Source: Pinus tabuliformis
Lineage: Eukaryota; Streptophyta; Pinopsida; Pinales; Pinaceae
Direction: 5' to 3'
DNA length: 64,000 nt
NCBI GenBank assembly: GCA_031772625.1
Contig: CM062819.1
Span: forward strand, 1,234,380,955 to 1,234,444,954
Every line of letters begins with the position of its first letter. Positions within the stretch are counted from its first letter, which is position 1. The translations under genes and the position numbers were made by a program. Under the pieces are notes generated by a model. That model was not told the DNA's origin. It worked only from the letters and a program-made list of their open reading frames with translations, and searched no databases. Shown in pieces: positions 11,090 through 21,936 of this stretch.

Positions 11090-12200
11090 ATAACCAAATA
11101 TCCGCTACATTCTTGGGAACAAACCATTGCAATAATAGTGATGATATTTTCAGAATCTACAACTATGCCTTCTGCATAAATAACATGTGTCAAATATTGG
11201 ATCTGGTTTTTGTAGAAGTCACATTTACTATATTTCATAGAGTTTATTTTCTCTTAGAATTTGTAGAACTATTCACAAATTCTCTTTGTGTTCCTCCATG
11301 GTTTTTGAGTAAATTAATAAATCGTCAATGAAAATCAAAACAAATTTGTCTAAATAAGGATGGAAAATTTCATGCATTAAGCTCATAAAAGTTGTGGGGG
11401 CATTAGTGAGCTTGAATGGTAAAATGACAAATTCGTAGTGACCATAACGGGTTCTGAATGTTGTTTTGTAGATATCCTCATATTTAATCCTTATCTGATG
11501 ATACCCCGATCACAAGTCAATTTTAGAGAATACAGTGACCCCCTTAACTTGATCAAACAAATCATCGATTTTGGGTAACGGGTACCTATTCTTAATAGTT
11601 AATTTATTTAGTTGTCGGTAATCAATACATAATCTCAAGGTATTATCTTTCTTCCTGACAAACAACACCAGAGCTCCCTAAGGTGACACTTGGGAGAATG
11701 TATCATTTTTCAACTAATTCCTGCAACTACATTTTGAGTTCGATCAATTCTGGTATACTCATTTGGTAGGGAGCTTTAGAAACTGGAGTAGCACTCGAAA
11801 TTAATTATATAGTAAAGTCAATGTCCCTTTTTGGAGGTAAACCGAGAATCTCTTCTACAAAGACATCAGCGAATTCCTGAATCATTGGTGTGCCTTCCAC
11901 TGTGCTCAATTTATATTTAGAATTGTTGTAGCCACCTGTACCACATAGATCTGGCATCCCTTCTGAACACACTTGCCTAATTGATTAACTGTAATGGGCC
12001 GCGACTTAATATTCCTTTTAATACCCTGAATCTCTTGTTTGATACCTTCCTCGACGAGGAAACTAATAGTTGTGTATCTGCAATTTACTAGAGACTAATG
12101 ACTCTCTAGCCAATCCATCCCAATTAATACATCATAAGATCTTAGGGGCAATACATTTAAGGTCACTTTAATCTGTTTTCCTGCAATTTTGACAGGACAA
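11090..12200 (-). pseudogene. Reverse transcriptase region (chromovirus), frameshifted
   Basis: Recognisable on the minus strand despite stops: SGYHQIRIK near 11500, [13 protein letters not shown] near 11450, [12 protein letters not shown] near 11390 and the catalytic [10 protein letters not shown] near 11300 (FxDD in place of YxDD, common in this group). The part from about 11700 to 12200 covers the protease-RT linker and is poorly preserved. Confidence 0.75.
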
Positions 12201-12244
12201 TCTTTTACTTTAGCAGTGACTCTTCTTTTTTTTCATGGGGCTAG

Positions 12245-13676
12245 TTACACCAACCATGGGTTGCTGAATTTAAAATCTTGTAATTGGCACACCTCCATAA
12301 TTTTAGGACTGATATATCTCAAGCTTGCTCGTGGGTCTATCAAAACAAAAATAGAATGGTCAACAATCTTACCTTCAAATTCCACCATCACAGGTTGATA
12401 TTCGGCCTGGTGATCATCTAAGGCTGCATTAATTTTTGGTATATGCCTCACTACATCGTCTGCTAAAGAATCCTCTTGAATGTGATTTGTCGTCTCTGCA
12501 TGAGCACGGTGAGGGCAGTTTTTATAGTAGTGGGGTTCCCCATAGCCCCAACATTGTAAGGGTGGATTTAGTATCTGTATAGATTCAGGTTTGTTGGATG
12601 CCTCACCTTGTCTTCTTTCACCCTGTACTTTCAACTTCTTCTGACTTTTCCTTGGGTGACCATTTTTCTGCTTCTGATTTTTTTTCCCTCTAGTTGCCTT
12701 CATATTTCTGTTTGGGAAAATTTTCTGTTCTTTTTTGTTCATCCAGTTGTTGTCACTTTCCTCTCTTGTATTTATTTGCTGATAGCAAAGTCGGGCTTTA
12801 CAAATAACTTCATCCATAGTTCTCAGATTGTTAAACTCCAAATTTTATTTCATGAACACTAGGAGGCTGCTAACAAACCTTTGTACCTTTTCCTTCTCCT
12901 CACAAATATATGGGACATACCTTAACAAATATGTGAATTTGGTTATGTATTCATCTATAGATTGTTGTCCTAATTTCAAATCATGAAATTCTTTGTCCCT
13001 TTCATCGTAAAACCTTTATGTCAAGTAATTGTCCTTGAAGTTTTTTTTTTTTTTTTTAAGTTGTCCCATGTTACATCTTATTCATCAATATTCCTCACGA
13101 TTTTTACCTCTTCCCACCATAAGGTGGCCTTGCCTTGCAGTTGATATATGGCCAACCTGGATTTTAAATTATCGTCATGTAAATTTGAAAGTACTTATTC
13201 ATATTTATCAACCAGGCTTATGTAGCCTCTTCCATTTCCCCATCAAACAGAATTGGCTTCTTAAATTCTCCTTGCATTTCTATTTTTTGTCTCTTGGCCC
13301 CCTTTATGCTTGAAGCATTCTTAGACCCCTCCTCATGCTCAATTCGATCTCCCTCGATCTCTTGGCGATTTTCTTCTTGAGCATGCACTTCAATTCTATT
13401 TTCCCCATTAGGGCTAGGTATGGGATTTTTCTGGTTTTGCCTATCAGAAAGAATTTTCAAGATTTTTTCTTGTTCCAACCTTAATAGTTCATTATCAGCA
13501 CACAAATTTTTCATTTATCTCCGCAACTGCTGCACTACCTCCAACAAAACGAGGTTGGAATTGTTAGTCTCCCCTCCTAGCTGAACCCACATCTCTAGGT
13601 TATCTTCAGAAAATGGTACAGTTCGTGAATCCAATGAGGGTTTTCTAGGTGGAGGAATTCCAACTCCTCTCCTCAT
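12245..13676 (-). pseudogene. gag and protease of the chromovirus
   Basis: The Gag frame appears to start at an ATG at 13676-13674 (MRRGVGIPPPRKP), passes one TAA just before 13514, continues to 13218, then needs frame changes, one close to an A-run at about 13040 (T-run on the plus strand). Gag features: ATLWWEEVK and DEYITKFTYLLRY near 13000-13130. From 12841 to 12245 an open frame of 198 codons carries basic nucleocapsid sequence, a zinc knuckle with one Cys lost (CWGYGEPHYYKNC), and a protease with a damaged active site (LIDPRASLRYISP; the Gly of the usual D-[ST]-G or D-P-G motif is Arg). Confidence 0.78.
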
Positions 13677-13761
13677 GGTTCCTTAACTTTTAGCTTTTGC
13701 GGAATATTCACAGTTTGTTATTCTCAGGTGCCCAATTTAGGTCACAATGTTGCAACCTATA

Positions 13762-13773
13762 GCTCTGACACCA
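13762..13773 (-). other. Primer-binding site of the chromovirus
   Basis: The minus strand reads TGGTGTCAGAGC, two bases after the LTR end, one mismatch from the initiator Met-tRNA type. It marks the right-hand LTR as the 5' LTR. Confidence 0.75.
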
Positions 13774-13775
13774 CT

Positions 13776-16585
13776 TGTGACACATAAGCTAACTCTTAAC
13801 AACACAATAAAAAAAACATTATTCTACCTAATGTCATTTTACACATTTCTATCAATCGATGGCAGCACAAGAGTCAACCCAGGAGACATGATTGTAATTA
13901 ATTTTGAGTTGTACCAACCATCAATCGTAAAACAAAAGGTGGTTAATTTGTAACACCTTAACTAAGGTTCATATACATATATTATGAAACCAACGATTAT
14001 GAAGGTTGATATACATGATTGAGGAAACCGCAGGCGATTTCTTATAACACTTTACTAAGGTTCATATGTGATTTATTAATTTTGTGTTGGGTGGTCCTTG
14101 AAACTTCGAGACACACCTCTAGATGTGCACCAGTCCCAAATGCCACATGGAAGTTATCTAGTGATGGACTTTTATAGTGCTCATCCAAAGGTTAATATCA
14201 AATGCGAAGGGGTTAGGGTAACTACCTACTAGGTTGCTGCATGAAGGGTTAATTCTCATCCTTTCTCATTTAGGAACTCATATCTGCAACCCTCCATCCA
14301 ACTATTGCTTCTCTCCGACGTAAAGAGTGCAGAATCCCTGCAACTGTGGTATTTCGTAGTGTTTAGACTCTCCTCTGCACATGGTCATCCAGGAAGTCTT
14401 AATTTCATCACTGGAACTGTTCACAACACTGTTACTCTATGTTCAATGTCATCGAATGGAGTCCTGTTACTCACAACAAATTTGGGTAAGGCCTCCCAAG
14501 CTTGTTTAACTTAATTTATCAACTATGTAATTTTTTTTGTATTGGGTTAAACCCTAAAAAGTCTTGTTTCCTTATGCAGGCAGAACGATAGGGATCCAGG
14601 GCAACCACCAACATCATCGACTCAAAGAAACCACTGAGTAGTAACAATCCTCCACTCCCAGGTTGGCGACTGAGTAAACCCTTGGTTTCTTGTTGTGTTC
14701 TGGTGTTCCTTATCAATCCTATGAGGACTATGGGCTCTCAATGAGTTGTATGTGAGAAAAACCTCAGGGTTCTTGAATTACTCTTATCTGTATAAAATTT
14801 ATTTTAAATTGATGGCTTTTCGTTGTTAACTGTAGCACCTCGGAGAGTTTAGGCCCATGTCCTTCCTCAACTAAACAATGATAAGGGTTTATTTATTTTT
14901 GTGTCCCTATGCATACTTGTATAGTTGTTACTTCTCAAATTAATGAGTTTACTGTTCCATGTAATGTTATTTTGGGTGTTTGATTAAATGAACAAGATGT
15001 TATTTGCAACATCTACTGCGACGAGCCTGAACTTGTTTTTTCCTCTTTTGATTAACTTAAAAGACTACCTCCATGCTTCGTTCATGTTATGGGCTACATT
15101 TTAAATTGAATTTATTCTTCAGAAAGATTATAAGTTATTCTACTCTTCTTATTACTATGGTCATAATGGAAGTTTTCGTTCTTGTCTCTGTTAATTATTG
15201 TCTTCTGTTCAAGACATCTTTCTAGGCATTTCACTTTCGGTTGTTATCTTCTTCTAATAGTAAGAGAGGCTCACTTTAATACCCGGAAGAAAACTTGTCG
15301 TTGAGTTTAGCTACTAAATTTCTTCTCTAGTCGCAATGTCGCAATGAACCCAGAATTTCAGAGCTGATGTGTCCATTCGACCTTTAATCTTGGTGGACTT
15401 AGGGTTTGTCTGATATGGAATGTTTATATATATTTTACGTTGCTGCGATGATTTTTAATTTTCCAACAACTCTCTATGTAACATACTAGGGTTGACTCCC
15501 AGTACCCTGTTTTCTTGTTTTACAAAATCGTATTCATATATAACAGTATGGTTCTGCCTTGGTGCGATGATATTATAATTTCTTTCTAGCTCTCAGAAAT
15601 TGTCAACTTGTTATTTGGTGTTAATATGGTTCTGTAGTAGAATTGGTTCCTAAGTAAAGCTTCAATAATTTACATTGTTTCCTGTGTTTTCGGGGTTGCA
15701 ACAGAATATTGATAATTAAACAGAACACCCAAATAAACTTTGGAAGTGTATAGGTAAACATATTCAATGTTTGGAATTCCCCTATTTAATCTAGCCATGC
15801 CTTACAACCATGTTCATATACGTTAGATACCCCACGGATATTCTTTTCTTTAAAATTCATCTTATAGAGGTGAAGAAATAATTTATATAATAGTTCCTAA
15901 TTTCTGTTAAAGAAAAGAATTTCTTATGCTACCACATATATTCTCCTAACTTTAACAGAAATGTTCATTACTTAGAAAATTCATCAGAAAACTACGAGTA
16001 GAGTGTTAATACTTATCTATAATGTACGACCAGTCAAGAAGATGGAATAGGATGGGACTACTCATCCCTTCCAATGGAATTGGTAATTGCGTCCAAATTC
16101 CCCCTAGATTCCACTTCCAACACAATTTGGGTTTGTGAAATTCATAGGTAGATTTGCTTCTCAGACCTCAAGACCCTCCTTGCCCAGTCTAGAATAACAA
16201 TTTTATCTCTGATTAGAGAGTTTCTACTGGCTCAACCCAGCTCCAGACAAGCATCCTAGAAGTATCATATAATCCCTCTTCCTTCAGGTGTTTTCCTCCT
16301 CACTGTGGCTAACCCCTGTCTTGTCCTTCCTGAGATATTTTTATCTCTAGGGTCAAGGAAAAGAGAGGAGATAACTGCCTTCCCAACTATCTAGAAGTTC
16401 AGAATTAGTTAATGAGTCCTCATCTGTATACCAACTTCTCAACTATTTTTTATTTTATTTACTTTAATCTAACAAATAACAACATTTGTCATCAAATCCT
16501 TGTTTTTTAAAATTGTTTCCCTCATAATAACAATTTAAATGTAAATGATAGTATCTATAAAATTCATTTATTTCAAAGTATTACA
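13776..16585 (-). repeat. 5' LTR of the chromovirus
   Basis: Runs (plus strand) from TGTGACACATAAGC to GTATTACA. It is 88 bp longer than its partner, largely because of about 100 bp around 14970-15090 that has no counterpart in the left LTR. Open frames inside (14305-14514, 14519-14716) mirror those in the other LTR. Confidence 0.85.
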
Positions 16586-17677
16586 CAAAACATATATTTC
16601 TCTCATGATAACAACATTAAACACGAATCTCTAATAATCCCTCTAACAACCTTAAACCATTTATAAATTAAAAATTTAAATTAAATAAATTTTCCCTAAA
16701 TTTTTATAATATTAAAATTTAAAAATATATATTTTAATTTTAATATAATTAAAAAAATGTATTTTAAATTTTTATTAATCCATTATTTATATGATAAAAA
16801 TGTGTTTAAAAGCATCGAGGTAAAATAGCTTTGCCAAAATAACATAAATCTGATATCATATGAAGAGTTTTGGTTAGTGCTTCCCCTCACACTTATTTAA
16901 GTTATTACAAAATTCTTAATTAATGTTGGACAACGATTTTTCACTAATAAATATTGAAACAAAGTTTTCACGAGTTACATAGTATTATATTTATATATAA
17001 ATCAAGCACGATGTATATTAATTTTAGGTTTATTAAATGTTAAAAAGGATCGAGGCATAAATATTTTCTCAAATTTTAAACCTGATAAGTTTAGAATTTA
17101 GATGGATTTATATATATATATATATCTATCGGAGGTTAAATTAAATGATCTATACTGGATAAGTTTAGAATTTAGATGGATTATAATAATTAAATTTAAA
17201 TTAATTTTATTCTAATTCTAATTATTATTATTTTTTATAATCAATGCTTTCAAAGTGTAAACTTAAAAATAAGTATATCAATCTAGTTCCAAATATATTA
17301 ATAATGAGTTTAGAATATGAAAAATTAAATGCTTAAATTGTAAATATTGAATCCCTAATTAGTATGTTATTCAATGTTTTGAATCCCTAATTAATACTTA
17401 ATTTAAGGTTAAATACAGACTTAATTTAAGGTTAATGGTTTTTAATAATTATATAATCTAATAGTAAAGCACAATTTATTAATCGCACATCGAAAATAAT
17501 AAAGGTATAAAATACAAAACTATTGGATTTTAATACATTCATCGTATGTTATAAATTTCCTTTTTTATTCATTATATTTTATTAAGCATAAATATATAAG
17601 CACTTCAAAATAGTAAATACTTTTTAATAATTATAAAAGTTTTAATAAGACGATAATATTATTTTTCGTCAAAGGGT
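16586..17677. other. AT-rich spacer, no gene seen
   Basis: Very AT-rich, with short homopolymers and a TATATA run near 17110. A phrase ending GTTTAGAATTTAGATGGATT is repeated at about 17090 and 17160. Nothing protein-like. Confidence 0.6.
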
Positions 17678-17829
17678 GTATATATGAATTTTAGATGGAA
17701 GGAGGTTTGTTGATTTTAATTTTTCTTTCTAAATTGAGGGCCTAGATTGATTCTCAAGAGAATATGCTCAGCATATGCTTCTTCTTAATGTTTATCAACA
17801 ATTGTAGCCTATTACAGAGTCTGTTAGGT

Positions 17830-19090
17830 TGCATTGACTTTTAATAAAATTAAAAAATTAGATTCATGCCACATGGCTCTCCACCCACCAATTTCCTAGG
17901 GATTTGAGATTATTCCAATTCTAATAAGTTCCTCGTTATTATTTATAACATTCATTTATGTATAAGCAAATTTTATTTTGCAAAATGATCCATTACTTTT
18001 AATAAATTTAAAAAATTAGATTCGTGGTGACACGTGACTCCCCACCCACCAATTTCCTATGGATTTGATATTATTCCAATGCTAATAAGTTCCTCACTAT
18101 TAATTATAACATTCATTTATATATAAGAAAATATTATTTAGCAAAATGGTCCATTACTTTTAATAAATTTTAAAAATTAGATTCAAGGATATCCCCACCC
18201 ACCAATTTCCTAGGGATTTGAGATTATTCCAACTCTAATAAGTTCCTCCATGTTGAGATTATTCCAATTCTAATAAGTTTCTCATTATTATTTACAACAT
18301 TTATTTATATATAAGAAAATTTTATTTAGCAAAATGGTTCATTACTTTTAATAAATTGAAAAAAAATTATATTCATGCCACCTGGCTCCCCACCCACCAA
18401 TTTCCTAAGGATTTGAGATTATTCCAATTCTAATAAGTTCCTCCATATTGAGATTATTCTAATTCTAATAAGATCATAAATATATATAGCAAAATGGTCC
18501 ATTACTTTTAATAAATTTAAAAAATTAGATTCATGCCAAGTGGCTCCACACTCACCAATTTCCTAGAGATTTGAGATTATTCCAATTCTAATAAGTTCCT
18601 CCATGATAAGTTCCTCGTTATTATTTATACAATTAATTTATATATAAGCAAATATATAACAAGGCATTTTCCTACACCTTTACTATGGAGCAAATAAATT
18701 TCATCCATTCTGGTGTTAAGATGTCCCTCAACAAATATCATATTGTCTACTCCAATCTTCTGCTCACACTAGAAGAATGTGGGCTATAAGTTGTGAATAT
18801 TTAAAAAATTAGATTCGTGCCAAAGTGGCTCCATATCCACCAATTTCCTATGGATTTGAGATTATTCCAATTCTAATAAGTTCCTCATTATTATTTATAA
18901 CATTCATTTAGATATAAGCAAATTTTATTTAGAAAAATGGTCCATTACTTTTAATAAATTAAAAAAAATAGATTCATGCCACATGTCTCCCCACCCACCA
19001 GTTTCTTATGGATTTTAGATTATTCCAATTCTAATAAGTTCCTCATTATTATTTATAACATTCATTTATATATAAGAAAATATATAAGAA
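17830..19090 (+). repeat. Tandem array of about 165-bp units inside AB
   Basis: The phrase CCCACCAATTTCCTA, followed by GGATTTGAGATTATTCCAA and TCTAATAAGTTCCTC, occurs about seven times (near 17885, 18047, 18196, 18395, 18548, 18836, 18994), with TTTAGCAAAATGGTCCATTA between copies. Spacing is irregular and an exon-like fragment (about 18690-18800) interrupts the array. Confidence 0.85.
18690..18800 (+). pseudogene. Short partial copy of the ACT-like exon
   Basis: Closely matches 19120-19230 and ends in GGCTATAAGTTGTGAAT, where the fuller copy has GGCTACAAGTTGTGAAT, so it also carries a stop. A third, truncated copy of the same gene fragment inside the tandem array. Confidence 0.6.
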
Positions 19091-19115
19091 GGTATTTTCC
19101 TACGTCTTCAATATA

Positions 19116-19460
19116 GTGAAAATAAATTTCATCCATTCTGGTGTTAAGATGTCCCTCAACGAAGATCATATTGTCTACTCCAATCTTTTGCTCACACTAG
19201 AAGAATGTGGGCTACAAGTTGTGAATGCTATGTCTTCTTTGATTAATAAAAAAGTTGTCCATACCATATATAACAAGGTATTTTCCTATAATCGTGGAAA
19301 CAACTTACATCCTTGCCTGCTTTACCAATATGTGAGCATACAAATATGTGTACGCTGCAACAAGTGTTTGATAGTGGCAAATTTAACATGGAAAACCTCT
19401 ATGAGAAGTTTGGGCATTTGATATTGGATCACGAGGCTGACTTATGGGACCTTGACCGGC
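19116..19460 (+). pseudogene. Captured gene fragment, possibly the ACT-like end of a bHLH factor
   Basis: An open frame reads INFIHSGVKMSLNED, YSNLLLTLEECGLQVVNA and NKKVVHTIYNK, then meets a donor-like AAG|GTATTT at about 19276. After roughly 75 bp an exon-like stretch encodes VFDSGKFNMENLYEKFGHL and LDHEADLWDL. The pattern LLxTLEExGLxVVNAxxSxxNxKxxHTI resembles the ACT-like dimerisation domain at the C-terminus of several plant bHLH transcription factors, as I remember that family. No bHLH domain is nearby, so it is a fragment carried by the repeat rather than a working gene. The inverted copy at 24080-24424 is better preserved. Confidence 0.4.
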
Positions 19461-21707
19461 TTATGCCACGAATCTCCATGAGATCAATTATGTATCTGCT
19501 ATAAATTTAGTATCTGAGTGTGGTTTAGATGTTAATGATTTGAATGAGTATTTTATGGAAGATTGCTTTACTTTTCAAATAAAAATGTATAAAAGTAGCT
19601 CAACTATGAATTTGGTATGTCTTAGGTCTTCAGTGTAGGATGACTGTAGAATTAGGTAAAGTAGCATGAATGAATTTGTGCTCTAAAATTAATTAGCAAT
19701 TATTCAATAAAAAAAATTTCAAATTGCAAGCTGATCTTATTATTATTTTCTTTAAAGATCAATATTGATCTATTTTAATCACAAATATAAGAAGTCTCTA
19801 GAGTGATATAATTTTTTCTTGCGTAAATTTTTTAAACTCGCAAAATTTGGAAAAAAAATGTTTGCATCTCAAATATAAAATTGACAAAAAATATAGCCCA
19901 AATATAAAATAATAACATTACTTGAAATGCTTAAAATTGTTTTAACCATAAAAATTTATTTATTTTCATTATATATATTATTTAACATTGAAATATTTTA
20001 CTCATGAAGTACATTGTTTATATTAAGTAGCACAACCACATTAATAAATGTGGTTGATAAACGTCGATAGACCCATATCAAGCACACATCAATTATCAAT
20101 AATATTAAGAATTAATGTTATTATCAATAATATTAATATAAATATAAAAAACATATTAATAATAATTAATATTATATTATTACTATTATATTAAATATTA
20201 ATAATTATTATATTATTAATATTTTATCAATTAATAATAATAATAAATAAAGATAATAGCAACAATTATATTAATAATAATTTAAATGATTATTACTATA
20301 ATTTATTAAATGATTATTAATATAATAAACAAATTATTAATATTATAAACCCTATGAATAATATTATACCCTAGGAATATGAACCAAATAAATCCAAGGG
20401 ATTAAAAACTCAACGGATTGATAATATAAACCGAAGGGAATAATATTAAAACCAAGGGATTAATAAACCAAGGTATATAAATCCTAACATACATGTTATA
20501 CACCAAAGGGAATAATAAACCCAAAGGATTATAAACCCAATGGATACATATAATAAACCTAAGGAATGTAAACCCTAAGAAAAATATTTGTCACAATGCG
20601 ACGTTGGAATATGGTTGACCATGGTTGATTTTCATATTGAGACAATGTTTGTTACAATGTGACATTGGACAATGGCTGACCATCGTTGACCATGGTTTAT
20701 CTCCATATTGAGACAATATTTGTCACAATGTGACATTGGACCATGGTTGACCATGGATGACCATGTATAACCATCGTTGTAACAATGTGACGTTGGAACA
20801 AGAGATAGTGTTTGTCACAATGTAACCATGGTTGACCATGATTGAACCTAAAGGCCCTATTATAAAACCAAGGGAGTAATATTAAACCCAATAGATTAAT
20901 ATTAATGCAAGGTATATAAAACCTAAAGGGATTGATATTATAAACCCAAGGGATTAATACCAAAATCTCAAGGGATTCAAAACCCAACGAATTAATAATA
21001 CAAACACAATGGAACAATATTACACCCAAGGGATTAATATTATAAACACAAGGTATATAAACCCTAAGATAAATATTATAAACCTAAGGGAATAATAAAC
21101 CCAAGGGATTGTAAACCCAAGCAAATAATATTAAACCCAAGGGATAAATATTATAAACCCAAGAAATATAAACCTTAAGGTAAATATTATAAACCTTAAC
21201 ATAAATATTTGTCACAATGTGATGTTAGAATATGGTTGACAATGATTGATTTTCATATTGAGACAAATAAACCCTAAAATAAAAAATGCTTGACCATGAT
21301 TTACCATCATTGATTTTCATACTGAGGCGATGTTTGTCACAATTTGACATTGGACCATGGTTGATCATAGTTGATTTTCATATTCAGACAATCTTTGGAA
21401 CATTGTGATATTGGACTATCGTTGTCCACGGATGACCATGATTTTAAACCCTAAGGATTTATATTAAACCCTAAGATTAATATTATAAACCCTAGGAATT
21501 TGAACCAAATAAACCTAAGGGATTGATATTATAAACCGAAGGGAATAAAAAAGCCAAGGGATTAATTCTAAAACTCAAAGGGATTATAAACCTAAGGGAT
21601 TAATACTATAAATGCAAGGTATATAAACCCTAAATGGGCTGATACTATAAACCCAACGGATTGATAATATAAACACAATGGAATAATATTAAACCTAAGG
21701 GATTAAT

Positions 21708-21719
21708 ATTATAAACTTA
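21708..21719. repeat. Target-site duplication of the SINE, left copy
   Basis: ATTATAAACTTA, repeated exactly at 21925-21936 on the other side of the SINE. Confidence 0.75.
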
Positions 21720-21924
21720 AGGTTTTTTTTCACATGTGGTTCACGGATACCCATGGTCAATGGGCAGCCGCTACGTCCACGGTAAGAACTGGGTAGCTCG
21801 ACCCCGAAGGGGAGCACACCCCTCGGCCTATGCTGACCTGACCCCAAGAGCTTTCGGGAATTGACCCTGTGACCTCCCGATTGGCGAGGCACTGATTTGA
21901 CCGGTTGAGCTAACTCTTGGGGCT
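21720..21924 (-). mobile_element. tRNA-derived SINE
   Basis: A GC-rich island of about 200 bp in AT-rich satellite. On the minus strand it starts AGCCCCAAGAGTTAGCTCAA, with a polymerase III A box (TAGCTCAACCGG, complement of 21901-21912), then a B box (GGTCAATTCC, near 21857-21866) at tRNA-like spacing, and ends in a run of eight A (T-run 21723-21730). Perfect 12-bp target duplications flank it, as expected from LINE-driven insertion. It is absent from the matching inverted satellite X'. The 65-aa frame inside is incidental. Confidence 0.85.
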
Positions 21925-21936
21925 ATTATAAACTTA
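21925..21936. repeat. Target-site duplication of the SINE, right copy
   Basis: ATTATAAACTTA, identical to 21708-21719. Confidence 0.75.

Larger units (their letters stand above)
6253..16585 (-). mobile_element. Ty3/gypsy chromovirus, decayed, with 2.7-2.8 kb LTRs
   Basis: Two long direct repeats flank a minus-strand gag-pol. Reading on the minus strand the order is LTR (16585-13776), PBS, gag with zinc knuckle, protease, RT, RNase H, integrase with its C-terminal fold, chromodomain remnant, purine tract, LTR (8974-6253). RT before integrase and a chromodomain after it define a Ty3 chromovirus. Many stops and frameshifts and visibly diverged LTRs show it is old. The flanks (GCGAG left, CAAAA right) do not form a TSD, so ends may have been altered by recombination. 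Confidence 0.88.
17678..20025 (+). repeat. Block AB, forward copy of a large inverted repeat
   Basis: Matches the reverse complement of 23452-25646 along most of its length. Anchors: GTATATATGAATTTTAGATGG (outer end) with its complement at 25623-25643; gene-like sequence at 19116-19460 with 24424-24080; ATGAAGTACATTGTTTATA (inner end) with its complement near 23455-23475. The copies have diverged by point changes and small indels. AB contains about seven tandem copies of a roughly 165-bp unit and a gene fragment. Confidence 0.85.

Noticed and set aside
17830-19090. CRISPR-like direct repeats
   Set aside because: Units of about 165 bp in direct tandem with conserved internal sequence, in plant nuclear DNA; no short repeat with unique spacers and no cas genes.
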